Below, piece by piece: positions 17,356 through 26,631 of a stretch of DNA of 64,000 nt. The position numbers and the translations under genes are program-made. The stretch lies in assembly GCF_017833295.1 (NCBI RefSeq), contig NZ_JAFIBW010000001.1:5332001-5396000 (forward strand), read 5' to 3'. Source of the stretch: Methylobacterium sp. PvR107 (GTDB lineage: Bacteria > Pseudomonadota > Alphaproteobacteria > Rhizobiales > Beijerinckiaceae). Each line of letters starts with the position of its first letter. Positions within the stretch are counted from its first letter, which is position 1. The notes under the pieces are model-generated. The model was not told where the DNA came from and made no database searches. It saw only the letters and a program-made list of their open reading frames with translations.

Positions 17356-17748
17356 TCAATGCAGGCTGCGGCGGACGTGCGGGCTGTCGAGGGAGAAGGC
17401 GGGAATCTCCGCCTCGAAGCTCTCACCGGCCACCGTCGCCATGGTGTAGCTGCCGGCCATCAACCCGTCGGGCGTGTTGAGCGGGCAGCCGCTCGTGTAG
17501 CAGAAGGTCTCGCCCGGCTCCAGCACCGGCTGCTTGCCGACGACGCCGGTGCCGCGGACCTCCTGGCAGGCTCCGTGCCCGTCGATGATGCGCCAGTGGC
17601 GGGAGCGCAGCTGCACCTGTTCGCTGCCGTTATTCACGATCTCGACCGTATAGGCGAAGAAATACCGGCTCTCGTTCGGCGAGGATTCTTCCTCGACGAA
17701 ACGGGACTGAACCGTCACGCTAATTCCTCGCGTCTCGGCCTTGTACAT
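17356..17748 (-). CDS. apaG: ApaG protein
   Basis: 130 residues, the exact family length. It opens MYKAETRGISVTVQSRFVEE and contains YTVEIVNNG, LRSRHWRIIDG and FCYTSGCPLNTPDG, all ApaG hallmarks. The fold is a fibronectin-III-like beta sandwich. ApaG has been linked to Co/Mg resistance in Salmonella, and its molecular role is unsettled. The ATG at 17748 is the conserved start. The gene is divergent from the dCTP deaminase and 34 bp from argE in the same direction. Confidence 0.93.
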   Translation of the reverse strand: MYKAETRGISVTVQSRFVEEESSPNESRYFFAYTVEIVNNGSEQVQLRSRHWRIIDGHGACQEVRGTGVVGKQPVLEPGETFCYTSGCPLNTPDGLMAGSYTMATVAGESFEAEIPAFSLDSPHVRRSLH

Positions 17749-18018
17749 CGCCCTGTCAGGCCCTTCTTCGAACGGTTCGACTCGCTGAAGCCGAACGAAA
17801 CGCGCTTCACCGGGGGTGGTAGTAGGCGCTCTAATCCCCGTCAATCGCGGTGGACTACCTCGCGGGGCCCGGATCTGGCTAATTGGTGGTCGGGCGCGCA
17901 GAGGATGCAGCGTGCGGCGCGCCGGGGGGCCGCGCGGGTTAAGCCGGCATTAGCCAGTCGCGGCGGAAAACGGACGATGGACGCGGACCTGCCGGGGCGC
18001 GCGAAGGAGTCAGGCGCG

Positions 18019-19143
18019 ATGAACGCGGGCGCACGCAGGGGAGCCGCCGATTCGGGCGTGAAAGGCCGCGCCGGGATCCTGCCGGCCCAGGCGATCGCCG
18101 AACTCGCTGCGGCAGGCGGCATCCGCACCGCGCGCGCCTTCGCGACCGACCAGATCCAGCCCGCCAGCCTCGACCTGCGCCTCGGCGATACGGCCTACCG
18201 CGTCCGCACGAGCTTCCTGCCCGGGACGAGTCGCACGGTCCAGGCCTGCGTCGAGCGGCTGTCGCTGCATGCGATCGACCTGCGCCCCGGCGCGGTCCTG
18301 GAGACGGGCTGCGTCTATATCGCCGAGTTGCAGGAGGGCCTCGCGCTCCCGGCCGACCTCGCGGCCGCGGCGAACCCGAAGAGCTCGACCGGGCGCATCG
18401 ACGTGTTCACCCGGGTGATCACCGACCGGGGTGAGGCCTTCGACCAGGTCGAGCCCGGCTATACCGGCCCGCTCTACGCGGAGATCTCGCCGCGCACCTT
18501 CCCGGTCCTGGTCCGCACCGGCTCGCGCCTGTCGCAGATCCGCTTCCGCCGCGGCGCGCCGCGGCTGACGGAGGCCGAGCTCGGCCTGCTCCACGCCCGC
18601 TCGGCGCTGGTCGACGCGGGCAACCCGTCCTTCCAGGGCGGCGTCGCGGTCTCGGTGGACCTGTCCGGGTTCGACGGCCTCGTCGGGTATCGGGCCAAGC
18701 GCCATACCGGCCTCGTCGACGTGGACGCCCCCGGGCGTCACCGGGCTGCGGATTTCTGGGAGCCGCTCGCGGCCGACGGCTCCGGCAGCCTGATCCTCGA
18801 TCCCGGCCAGTTCTACATCCTGGCCTCGAAGGAATCGGTGCAGGTCCCGCCGGACCACGCCGCCGAGATGGTGCCGTTCGATCCCCTGGTCGGCGAGTTC
18901 CGGGTTCACTACGCCGGCTTCTTCGATCCGGGCTTCGGCTATGCCGGGGCCGGCGGCGAGGGCGCCCGTGCCGTGCTGGAGGTCCGCTCGCGCGACGTGC
19001 CGTTCCTGCTGGAGGACGGCCAGATCGTCGGCCGTCTCGTCTACGAGCGCATGCTCGACCTGCCGGAAACGCTCTACGGGGCAGGGGCCGGCTCGAACTA
19101 CCAGGCTCAGGGCCTCAAGCTCTCGAAGCATTTCGTCCTTTAG
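18019..19143 (+). CDS. dcd: 2'-deoxycytidine 5'-triphosphate deaminase (double-domain Dcd)
   Basis: 374 residues, about twice a standard Dcd, with two dUTPase-like beta-barrel halves in tandem as in the alphaproteobacterial form. The first half has SLDLRLGDTAYRV and PKSSTGRIDVF; the second has VPPDHAAEMVPFDP and a closing GQIVGRLVYERM. It makes dUTP from dCTP for thymidylate synthesis. The ATG at 18019 follows AAGGAG by about nine bases and is preferred over an ATG at 17977. A separate dUTPase gene occurs at 51882. Confidence 0.88.
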   Translation: MNAGARRGAADSGVKGRAGILPAQAIAELAAAGGIRTARAFATDQIQPASLDLRLGDTAYRVRTSFLPGTSRTVQACVERLSLHAIDLRPGAVLETGCVYIAELQEGLALPADLAAAANPKSSTGRIDVFTRVITDRGEAFDQVEPGYTGPLYAEISPRTFPVLVRTGSRLSQIRFRRGAPRLTEAELGLLHARSALVDAGNPSFQGGVAVSVDLSGFDGLVGYRAKRHTGLVDVDAPGRHRAADFWEPLAADGSGSLILDPGQFYILASKESVQVPPDHAAEMVPFDPLVGEFRVHYAGFFDPGFGYAGAGGEGARAVLEVRSRDVPFLLEDGQIVGRLVYERMLDLPETLYGAGAGSNYQAQGLKLSKHFVL

Positions 19144-19179
19144 GCGGGGCGCGGATCCACGGACGGGAGCTTCGATCGC

Positions 19180-19641
19180 ATGGATGCGGTGGACCGGAAG
19201 ATCCTGGACATCCTCCAGCAGGACGCGACACTCCCGGTGGCGGAACTCGCCGAGCGGGTCGGCGTCAGCGCGGCGCCGTGCTGGCGCCGGGTGAAGAAGC
19301 TGGAAGCGTCCGGCGTCATCCGCCGCCGGGTGGCGCTGGTCGACCGCCGCAAGGTCAACGTGCCGACAACGGTGTTCGTGGCCGTGAAGGCGCCCCGCCA
19401 CGCCGCCGACTGGTCCGATGCCTTCCGGCGGGTCGTCGCCGGCTTCCCCGAGATCGTCGAGGCGTGGCGCCTGACCGGCGAGATCGATTACCTGCTGCGC
19501 ATCGTCGTGCCCGATATCGAGGCCTATGACGCGGTCTATCAGCGCCTGATCGCCAAGCTCGAATTCTCGAACCTGTCCTCCTCCATCGCCATGGAGGAGA
19601 TGAAGTACACGACGGCCGTTCCGACGATCTACGTGGCGTAG
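19180..19641 (+). CDS. Lrp/AsnC family transcriptional regulator
   Basis: 153 residues. The N-terminal winged HTH spans about residues 1-55 (MDAVDRKILDILQQDATLPV, then SAAPCWRRVKKLEASG as recognition helix). The C-terminal RAM/AsnC effector domain begins near VPTTVFVAVKAP and ends TYVA-like. Lrp proteins bind amino acids and form octameric rings. It lies 36 bp after dcd in the same direction and converges with a cysteine dioxygenase-like gene, a plausible target, though no operator could be identified. Confidence 0.92.
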   Translation: MDAVDRKILDILQQDATLPVAELAERVGVSAAPCWRRVKKLEASGVIRRRVALVDRRKVNVPTTVFVAVKAPRHAADWSDAFRRVVAGFPEIVEAWRLTGEIDYLLRIVVPDIEAYDAVYQRLIAKLEFSNLSSSIAMEEMKYTTAVPTIYVA

Positions 19642-19693
19642 GTCGAGACGGGCGCGCCCCTGCCTCGCGATCGCATGGTCCGACCCACGATCG

Positions 19694-20215
19694 TCACCCC
19701 GCCGCGACCGCGTAGGTGCGGTGGATCGAGGAGGCCTGCACCCGGTGGTCGTATCCGTAGACGTGGATCGACACGGCCGCGTCGGGCCCGTCATTGGCGA
19801 TTCGATGCAGGTTCGGGCCGGACGGCATCATGCAGGCCACGAAGCCGGGCGCGCGGACCACGTCCTGAGTCGCCACCGCGTGCGTGTCGCTGATCGGGCG
19901 GTACCAGGTCTCGCGGAGCGTCCCGCGAAGCAGGCCGAAGCAGCACGAGCAATGGTGGTCGTGCACCGGCGTGACGGCGCCCGGCGGCCAGACCATGGCC
20001 CAGACGCTCACCGCCTCCGTGCCAAACAGCAGGTTGCGGGAGAGGCCTTCGCCGTGCGCCGTCAACCGCGACGGGTCGAGCAGCTCTGGGCGTGCCAGGA
20101 TGCGCAGCAGCGTCGCGCGGGCGGAGGCGAGATAGGCGTCCGGTGCGCGGCGGGCCGACACGGCGAGATCGGCCAGCATCGCTTCCATTTCGGCCGGGAC
20201 GGTTGGCTGCGGCAT
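19694..20215 (-). CDS. Cysteine dioxygenase-like cupin protein
   Basis: 173 residues. The cupin iron site is readable as VHDHH at about residues 84-88, with a second His in NLHRIAN near 137 and a closing ISIHVYGYD-like strand (VSIHVYGYD). The family oxidises cysteine, or a related thiol such as 3-mercaptopropionate, to a sulfinate. Three Cys directly after the HDHH motif (CSCC) are unusual, since members generally have one Cys or Trp there. The gene converges on the Lrp regulator. Confidence 0.8.
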   Translation of the reverse strand: MPQPTVPAEMEAMLADLAVSARRAPDAYLASARATLLRILARPELLDPSRLTAHGEGLSRNLLFGTEAVSVWAMVWPPGAVTPVHDHHCSCCFGLLRGTLRETWYRPISDTHAVATQDVVRAPGFVACMMPSGPNLHRIANDGPDAAVSIHVYGYDHRVQASSIHRTYAVAAG

Positions 20216-20424
20216 CGACAGGCTCCGGACGCGCTTTCAGGCTGCGCAGAGCGTAGCGCATCGACGCCGCCGTGCGTTTGCGAAAGCCGCCGCCAATCCA
20301 GCTTCTGGCGCAATCAGGTTGCTCCATAGCGGCAAAAGGCGAAATGCGGTGCCAATCGTCTGGCCGACGGAGACATGACAGTTTCGGCTGTCGGCCGCGG
20401 ATGGAGCAGAGCTGCCGATTCCGT

Positions 20425-21489
20425 TCAGGAGCCGGCGACGGACCGCTCGAAGGCGCGCACCAGGGCGATGTCGAGCTTGCCGTCCATGCCGTAGAGGATC
20501 TCCATGGCCTGCGCGGCCGGCATGGGCGGCCGGTAGGGGCGGCTCTCCACCAGGGCGGCGTAGACGTCGCAGACGGTGATCAGGCGGACGATGTCGCGGA
20601 TGGCCTCGCCCTTCAGCCCGTCCGGGTAGCCCGAGCCGTCCAGCATCTCGTGATGATGGCGCACCACCGTGAGGACGGTGTCGTCGAACCCGCCGGCCTT
20701 GACCAGGATCTCGTGGCCGAGGGCCGCGTGCTCGCGCATCACCGCCCGCTCCCCAGGATCGAGGGGCCCGGGCTTGTTCAGGATCGACAAGGGGATCTTG
20801 GCCTTACCGACGTCGTGGACCAGGGCAGCGCGGACGAGGTGCTCGCGATCCGCCGACGAGAATCCGAGGTCGATCGCGAACGTGGCGGCGAGGCCCGCAA
20901 CCAGCAGGCAGTGCTGGTAGGTCGCGTCGTCGTAGGCGCGCACGGTCTCGAGCCAGGCTTTGAGGCCGCCGGTGCCGATCGCCCCGAGGATCGGCTCAAG
21001 GGTGGCGTCGATGACGGCCGCATCGACCGTGCCGTGATCCCGCGCCGAGTCGAGCAGGTTGGCGATGGCGGCGCTCGCGCGGCCGGCGGCCTGCACGACG
21101 ACCGGGCTGCCCGTTACGGGCCGGCTCGGCGTCTGCGGCGACGCGGGCCGGAGCTGCGTCTGCAGCGCCTCGACCACCGTCGTGATCGGCGTATCCATCG
21201 GCAGGCACAGCCGCCCGCCGAGGTTGCGCGCCACGGATAGGCTGCGCTGGCCCATGCTGCGCATCAGGAAGACGCGGGGAAGCCCGGGATTTGCCGCGAT
21301 GAGGCTGCGCAGACCGGTGAGCGGCGAGGGCAGCAGGTCGAAGTCGACGACCACGGCCACGCACGGGCCGGGTGGCGGCGCCTCGGAGGCGCCGAGCACC
21401 GCGCAGGGGGCGATCTGCTCGAGCGCGTGCCGCAGGTCGGCGCGGCTGTCCGGCTGGTCGGTGTAGAGGATGAGCGTGCCCGCGCGCAT
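20425..21489 (-). CDS. HD-GYP domain phosphohydrolase with N-terminal pseudo-receiver
   Basis: 354 residues from the ATG at 21489 (AAGG site); an in-frame GTG at 21555 would add 22. The N-terminal 110 residues resemble a response-regulator fold (GTLILYTDQPDSRADL, VAVVVDFD) without a clear phospho-Asp/Lys set. The C-terminal half is HD-GYP: VHDVGKAKIP, then HHHEMLDGSGYPDGLKG, then CDVYAALVESRPYR. HD-GYP enzymes hydrolyse cyclic-di-GMP, so this is probably a c-di-GMP phosphodiesterase whose input is not phosphorylation. It is monocistronic, next to pgl. Confidence 0.87.
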   Translation of the reverse strand: MRAGTLILYTDQPDSRADLRHALEQIAPCAVLGASEAPPPGPCVAVVVDFDLLPSPLTGLRSLIAANPGLPRVFLMRSMGQRSLSVARNLGGRLCLPMDTPITTVVEALQTQLRPASPQTPSRPVTGSPVVVQAAGRASAAIANLLDSARDHGTVDAAVIDATLEPILGAIGTGGLKAWLETVRAYDDATYQHCLLVAGLAATFAIDLGFSSADREHLVRAALVHDVGKAKIPLSILNKPGPLDPGERAVMREHAALGHEILVKAGGFDDTVLTVVRHHHEMLDGSGYPDGLKGEAIRDIVRLITVCDVYAALVESRPYRPPMPAAQAMEILYGMDGKLDIALVRAFERSVAGS

Positions 21490-21589
21490 CTGGGCCTTGG
21501 CGAGGATGGACACCGCCAGGTTCGGCCGGGGGCGTCGGGTTCCGTGTGATAGCACACAGATCTTGCCAGAGCTTTACGGGCGCCCCGCG

Positions 21590-22315
21590 TCAGCCGGCAG
21601 CCGCCGCGTCGAGGAGCCACGCCACCTCGCCCGCGCTGATCACGCGGCCCGCAGGAAGCTCCGCGCCCGCGGCAAGGCGGGTCAGCGGCGCCCGCTTGCC
21701 CGCACCGGTCACGAGGAACAGCACGTGCCGGGACGAGGCGAGCGCCGGGACGGTGAGGGTGATCCGCGGCACGAACGGCGCCAGCCCGGCCTCCGGCACG
21801 GGCGCGACGAGCCGCGCAGTCTCGTCCACGGCCGGCTTACCGGGAAACAGAGAGGCGGTGTGGCCGTCCTCGCCGAGACCGAGGAGCACGAGGTCGAAGA
21901 GCGGCCGGGCGGGGTCGAGGCTGTCGGCCCCGTAGAAGTCCAGCAACGCGCGCTCGTAGGCGCGGGCGCCGGCCTCCGCACCTGAATCCGACGGGATGAA
22001 GTGCAGGTGGGTCGGCGGGATCGAAGCGCCGTGGCCGAACGCCTCGCGGACCATCCGGACGTTGCTGCGGGCGTCGTCCCACGGGACGACCCGGTCGTCG
22101 CCGAAGAACCAATGGACCCGCTCCCACGGCACCCGCGTCGCGTAGTCCGGGCCGGCGAGCAGCCCGTAGAGCACCTTGGGCGTCGAGCCGCCGGACAGGC
22201 AGATCGCAATCCGATCGGACCGGCTCTCGCCGCAGGCCGCGATCAGCCGCTCGGCCGCCTCGCGGGCGACGGCCTCGGGATCCTTCAGGATGTGGGTGCA
22301 AGCCGGAAGGCTCAT
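21590..22315 (-). CDS. pgl: 6-phosphogluconolactonase
   Basis: 241 residues. Pgl/NagB-fold hallmarks are CLSGGSTPKVLYGLL, VHWFFGDDRVV and LLGLGEDGHTASLFPG. It hydrolyses 6-phosphogluconolactone to 6-phosphogluconate in the oxidative pentose phosphate or Entner-Doudoroff route. It is the last gene of the leftward GH15-tkt-tal/pgi-gnd-pgl unit, starting nine bases after the gnd stop. The glucose-6-phosphate dehydrogenase that would make its substrate is not in this window. Confidence 0.94.
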   Translation of the reverse strand: MSLPACTHILKDPEAVAREAAERLIAACGESRSDRIAICLSGGSTPKVLYGLLAGPDYATRVPWERVHWFFGDDRVVPWDDARSNVRMVREAFGHGASIPPTHLHFIPSDSGAEAGARAYERALLDFYGADSLDPARPLFDLVLLGLGEDGHTASLFPGKPAVDETARLVAPVPEAGLAPFVPRITLTVPALASSRHVLFLVTGAGKRAPLTRLAAGAELPAGRVISAGEVAWLLDAAAAG

Positions 22316-22324
22316 GGAACGCCC

Positions 22325-23302
22325 CTACTTCTTCGGCTCCTGATGGCCGCCGAAGCCCTTGCGCATCGCCGACAGGAGCTTGTCGGCGTAGCTCTCGTGC
22401 TCGCGGGAGCGGAAACGGCGGTACAGGGCGGCTGACAGCACCGTGGCCGGCACGCTCTCCTCGATGGCGGCGTTGATGGTCCAGCGGCCTTCGCCGGAAT
22501 CCTCGACGTAGCCGGAGAAATCCGTGAGCTGCTCATCGCCGGCCAGCGCCTGGGCGGTGAGGTCGAGGAGCCAGGAGGAGACGACGCTGCCGCGCCGCCA
22601 GACTTCGGCGATGTCGCCCATGTTGAGGTCAAAGCGGCGCTCGGCCGGCAGCGCCTCGGAATTGGCGTGGCGGAGGATGTCGAACCCCTCCGCGTAGGCC
22701 TGCATCAGGCCGTATTCGATGCCGTTATGGACCATCTTGACGAAATGGCCGGCGCCGGTCGGCCCGGCATGGATGTAGCCCTGCTCGGCGCGCGGGTCGC
22801 GGCCGTCGCGGTTCGGGGTCTTGGGGATGTCGCCGATGCCCGGCGCCAGGGTCTTGAAGATCGGGTCGAGGCGGTCGACCGTCTCGGTGTCGCCGCCGAT
22901 CATCATGCAATAGCCGCGCTCCAGCCCCCAGACGCCGCCCGAGGTGCCGACATCGACATAGTGCAGGCCCTTCTCCTTCAGGGCGATGCCGCGGCGGACA
23001 TCGTCGCCGTAGAACGAGTTGCCGCCGTCGATGATGCAGTCGCCGGTTTGCATCAGGCCCGAGAGGGTTTGGACGGCCTCCTCGGTGATCGCCCCTGCCG
23101 GCAGCATCACCCAGGCCGCGCGCGGCACCTCCAGCTTGGAGACCAGATCCTCCAGGCTCGACGCGCCGACCGCTCCGGCCTCCACCAGGGCCGCGACCGC
23201 GGCCGGGTTCTGATCGAACACGACGGCCGTGTGGCCGTCCCGCAGGAGCCGCCGGACGATGTTGCCGCCCATCCGGCCGAGGCCGATCATGCCGAGTTGC
23301 AT
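22325..23302 (-). CDS. gnd: 6-phosphogluconate dehydrogenase, decarboxylating (short GndA type)
   Basis: 325 residues, the short form rather than the 470-residue E. coli type. The Rossmann motif is [14 protein letters not shown]; the substrate and catalytic blocks are [20 protein letters not shown] and [20 protein letters not shown]. It converts 6-phosphogluconate to ribulose-5-phosphate plus CO2 and NAD(P)H. The ATG at 23302 has GAGGAG seven bases upstream. A dispersed repeat separates it from the tal-pgi fusion gene by about 250 bp. Confidence 0.94.
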   Translation of the reverse strand: MQLGMIGLGRMGGNIVRRLLRDGHTAVVFDQNPAAVAALVEAGAVGASSLEDLVSKLEVPRAAWVMLPAGAITEEAVQTLSGLMQTGDCIIDGGNSFYGDDVRRGIALKEKGLHYVDVGTSGGVWGLERGYCMMIGGDTETVDRLDPIFKTLAPGIGDIPKTPNRDGRDPRAEQGYIHAGPTGAGHFVKMVHNGIEYGLMQAYAEGFDILRHANSEALPAERRFDLNMGDIAEVWRRGSVVSSWLLDLTAQALAGDEQLTDFSGYVEDSGEGRWTINAAIEESVPATVLSAALYRRFRSREHESYADKLLSAMRKGFGGHQEPKK

Positions 23303-23401
23303 CTTCGATCTCCTCAGATTTTCCTTCCCCCTGCGGGGAGGGATCAGGAACGGGGGTGTCCCAGGATCGCGAGGCGCGGGGCCTCCTGGGACACCCTCCG
23401 G

Positions 23402-23513
23402 GTCATCCCGGGGCCGCGCAGCGGAACCTGGGATCCAGAGCCGTCAAGGCGCTCCGACCTCGCGCCACCGGCGGTTCCGGATTCCGGGCCCGCCTCCGGT
23501 GCCCCGGAATGAC
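23402..23513. repeat. Dispersed intergenic repeat, family A copy 2
   Basis: Starts GTCATCCCGGGGCCGCGCAG and ends CCCCGGAATGAC, so its ends are inverted copies of each other. It lies between the tal-pgi fusion gene and gnd inside the operon, where the folded RNA could affect mRNA stability. Confidence 0.75.
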
Positions 23514-23551
23514 AGCGCGGATCCAACACCAAGTCGGCCGGTAACGCGCGC

Positions 23552-26398
23552 CTAGGCAACCGCCGCCTTCAGCGCCGCCGCGACACGCTTCAGTCCGGTC
23601 TCGAGATCGCCCTTGATGTGCACCCGCAGCGCCCGGCGGCCGCGCTCGGCGAGCACCGCGAAATCGCCCCGCGCCTGCGCGGCCACCACAGTGGCGAACC
23701 CGAGCTTGCGGCCGGGAATCGGCAGGTCCTGCGTCGGGTCCGCGGTGATCTGGAGGAACACGCCGGTATCCGGGCCACCCTTGTAGGCCTGACCGGTGGA
23801 ATGCAGGAACCGCGGCCCGAATTCCAGGCAGGTCGCGACCTTGCGGGCGTCCCGAATGGCGATCCGTGCCTCCTGCAGGATGCCGGCGGTCGTGGCATTG
23901 CGCGGCACGTAGGCAAGCAACCCGAGATAGTCGCCGTCCTTCAGCCGGGCGAGCTGCGCCTTCAGCGCCGCCTCGAGGCCATCCGAGGCCTGCTTCAGCC
24001 CGTCGGCGTTGCGCGGGTCGGCGTAGAGGGCGATCGCGTTGTCGGAGAAGAGTGGCGTCTCCGGGGGGAGGGCGCCGCTCGCCTCGGCTTCCGCGAACAG
24101 CTTCTTGGTCTCGACCTTGCTGGCCTCGACATCCGGCTGATCGAACGGGTTGATGCCGAGTACCGCGCCCGCCACCGCGGTGGCCATCTCCAGGCGGTAG
24201 AATTCCTGGGGCAGCTGCTCGACCCGGTCGAGGGTGATGCGGGCGATCGGGTGGCCGTCCCGCTCCAGGGCGCGCAGGGCCTCGTCCTGCGCCGCCTCGG
24301 CCTGGCCATCGAGGCGCAGGTAGATGAAGAACCGGTCGCGGCCGTAGACTGCCGGAACATCGACCGGCTCGCCGTCCACCGGCACCAGGCCCTTGCCCTG
24401 CTTGCCGGTCGATTCCGCGATGAGCTGCTCGGCCCAAGCGCCGAAGCTGTCGATCGCCGGGGAGGCGATGACCGTCACCTTGTCCCGCCCCGCGAGCGCC
24501 GCCGCGCCCATGGCGGTGCCGAGCAGGACGGCGGGGTTCACCGCCGGAGGGACCACCGGCCCGCAGGAGCGGACCATGATCCGTGCCGTCTCGAGGAGCG
24601 CCTTCACGTCGAGGCCCATGGCGGCCGCCGGCACGAGGCCGAAGGCCGAGAGCACCGAGTAGCGCCCGCCGATCTGCTTCACCCCATAGAAGATCTTCTT
24701 GAAGCCGTCCGTCTTGGCGGCGCGCTCCATGTCGGAGCCCGGATCCGTGACCGCGACGAAATGGTCGCCGGCCCGATCACCGAGCACCTCCTTGGCGCGG
24801 CCCAGGAAGTAGTCGCGAAACACGTTGGGCTCCAGCGTCGAGCCGGACTTCGACGCGACGATGAACAAGGTCTTGGCCAGATCGATGCTCGCTTCGAGGG
24901 CGCGCACCTGATCCGGATGCGTCGAGTCGAGGATCTGAAGCTTGGGAAAACCCTCGCGGGGACCGTAGGTCAGGGTCAGCACCTCCGGGCCGAGGCTCGA
25001 CCCGCCCATGCCCAGTACCACCGCGTCGGTGAAGCCCTGGCCCTTCACCCATTCGGAGAAGGCGGCGTAATCGGCGGCCTTCTCAAGCTCCTCCTCGACG
25101 ATGTGCAGCCAGCCGAGCCAGTTCGCCTCGTCGTGGCCCGACCACACGGTGGCATCACCCGCCCAGAGGCGGCGGATCGCGCCGCTCGCGCGCCAGGATT
25201 CGACGGACTTCTTCGCTTCGTTCGCCAGCGTCTCGTCGAGCGCCAGGCTCTGCCCGTCCAGCCGGTGGCCGAGCAGCGCCGCGCGCTTGCCCGCCACGGC
25301 GCCGAGCAGATTGTCGGCCGCGTCGATGAAGAGCTGAACGCCCTCCCGCACCAGCTGCTCGGCGATTGTCTCGATGTCGATGCCCGTCCGGGCCAAGCGC
25401 GCCATCACGGCCTCGGCGCCGGGCACGTCCTCCTCGATCGTCGCCCGCACCACGCCGTGGTCGCGGAACGCGTCCATGGTGGCGGGCGGCATGGTGTTGA
25501 CGGTGTTCGGGCCGATCAGCTCCTCGACGTAGAGGACGTCGGAATAGGCCTTGTTCTTCACGCCCGTGGAGGCCCAGAGCAGCCTCTGTGCCTTGGCGCC
25601 CTTCTCGGCGAGCGCCGTCCACTTCGATTCCGCGAAGATCCTCTTGTAGCGCTGGTAGGCGAGCTTGGCGTTGGCGATCGCCACCTTCCCCTTGAGCTGC
25701 TCCAGGGCGATCTTCTCGTCCGGGTCGTTGGCCTGCGCGATCTTCTCGTCGAGGAGCTTGTCGACCAGCACGTCGATGCGGCTGATGAAGAAGCTCGCCA
25801 CGCTGGCGATCCGCGAGACGTCGTGGCCGGCCTTCGCGCGTTCGTCGAGACCGTCAATGAAGGCGCGTGCCACCGCCTCGTAGGCCTCCTGCGAGAACAG
25901 CAGGGTGACGTTGATCGAGATGCCCTCGCTGGTCAGTTGCCGGATCGCCGGGATGCCCTGGGGCGTCGCCGGCACCTTGACCATCAGGTTGTCGCGGGAG
26001 ACGGCCTTGTGCAGGCGCCGCGCCTCGTTCAGCGTCTCCTCGGTGTCGAGGGCGAGGTAGGGCGAGACCTCCAGGCTGACGTAGCCGTCGGCGCCGTCGC
26101 TGGCCTCGTAGACCGGGCGGAGCACGTCGGCGGCGGCCTGGATGTCGGCGATCGCCAAACCCTCGTAGAGGTCGATGACGCGGCTGTCGCCGGTCTCCTG
26201 GACGGCCTTGATGCTCGCATCGTACTCGTCCGAGTGGCCGATCGCCTTCTCGAAGATCGACGGGTTGGAGGTCACGCCCCGCAGGCCATCGCGTTCCACG
26301 AGTTGCTTGAGTTCACCTTTCTCGATGAAGCCCCGGGCCACGAAATCGAGCCAGACCGCTTGATCCTGTTCGTCGTGCAGGGCCTTGAGCGCGTTCAT
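23552..26398 (-). CDS. Bifunctional transaldolase / glucose-6-phosphate isomerase fusion
   Basis: 948 residues. Residues about 1-370 are transaldolase: GVTSNPSIFEKAI, Schiff-base Lys141 in NLMVKVPATPQG, and SINVTLLFS. Residues about 380-948 are phosphoglucose isomerase, with LFIVASKSGSTLEPN as its signature. The fusion links the non-oxidative pentose phosphate step (sedoheptulose-7-P plus glyceraldehyde-3-P) with fructose-6-P/glucose-6-P interconversion, so transaldolase product could feed the isomerase. The fused form is known in several bacteria, including alphaproteobacteria. It follows tkt in the same direction, with repeat family B between. Confidence 0.94.
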   Translation of the reverse strand: MNALKALHDEQDQAVWLDFVARGFIEKGELKQLVERDGLRGVTSNPSIFEKAIGHSDEYDASIKAVQETGDSRVIDLYEGLAIADIQAAADVLRPVYEASDGADGYVSLEVSPYLALDTEETLNEARRLHKAVSRDNLMVKVPATPQGIPAIRQLTSEGISINVTLLFSQEAYEAVARAFIDGLDERAKAGHDVSRIASVASFFISRIDVLVDKLLDEKIAQANDPDEKIALEQLKGKVAIANAKLAYQRYKRIFAESKWTALAEKGAKAQRLLWASTGVKNKAYSDVLYVEELIGPNTVNTMPPATMDAFRDHGVVRATIEEDVPGAEAVMARLARTGIDIETIAEQLVREGVQLFIDAADNLLGAVAGKRAALLGHRLDGQSLALDETLANEAKKSVESWRASGAIRRLWAGDATVWSGHDEANWLGWLHIVEEELEKAADYAAFSEWVKGQGFTDAVVLGMGGSSLGPEVLTLTYGPREGFPKLQILDSTHPDQVRALEASIDLAKTLFIVASKSGSTLEPNVFRDYFLGRAKEVLGDRAGDHFVAVTDPGSDMERAAKTDGFKKIFYGVKQIGGRYSVLSAFGLVPAAAMGLDVKALLETARIMVRSCGPVVPPAVNPAVLLGTAMGAAALAGRDKVTVIASPAIDSFGAWAEQLIAESTGKQGKGLVPVDGEPVDVPAVYGRDRFFIYLRLDGQAEAAQDEALRALERDGHPIARITLDRVEQLPQEFYRLEMATAVAGAVLGINPFDQPDVEASKVETKKLFAEAEASGALPPETPLFSDNAIALYADPRNADGLKQASDGLEAALKAQLARLKDGDYLGLLAYVPRNATTAGILQEARIAIRDARKVATCLEFGPRFLHSTGQAYKGGPDTGVFLQITADPTQDLPIPGRKLGFATVVAAQARGDFAVLAERGRRALRVHIKGDLETGLKRVAAALKAAVA

Positions 26399-26442
26399 GT
26401 CGGTTCCTCGTCTCGCGTACCGCTACTTGCCGGGCGCTCTCA

Positions 26443-26609
26443 CTCCCCCCTCTGCGGGGGAGGGTGGCCCTCGCGTCAGCGAGGGTCGGGAGAGGGGAAC
26501 CCGGGGTCAGAAGAGGGCGGAGCAGATGTGAAGGCCGCAGCCTCGTTCTGCACCGTCGCTCCCCTCTCCCGCTCGCCTTCGGGGCCACCCTCTCCCGCAG
26601 AGGGGGGAG
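26443..26609. repeat. Long inverted-repeat intergenic element, family B copy 1
   Basis: Outer arms of 27 bp (26443-26469 and 26583-26609) match at 26 of 27 positions, and inner arms (26488-26499 and 26560-26571) match exactly. A related element sits at 38938-39090. It lies between tkt and the tal-pgi fusion gene. Confidence 0.85.
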
Positions 26610-26631
26610 GGAGACCGTCGCGCCTGAGCCG

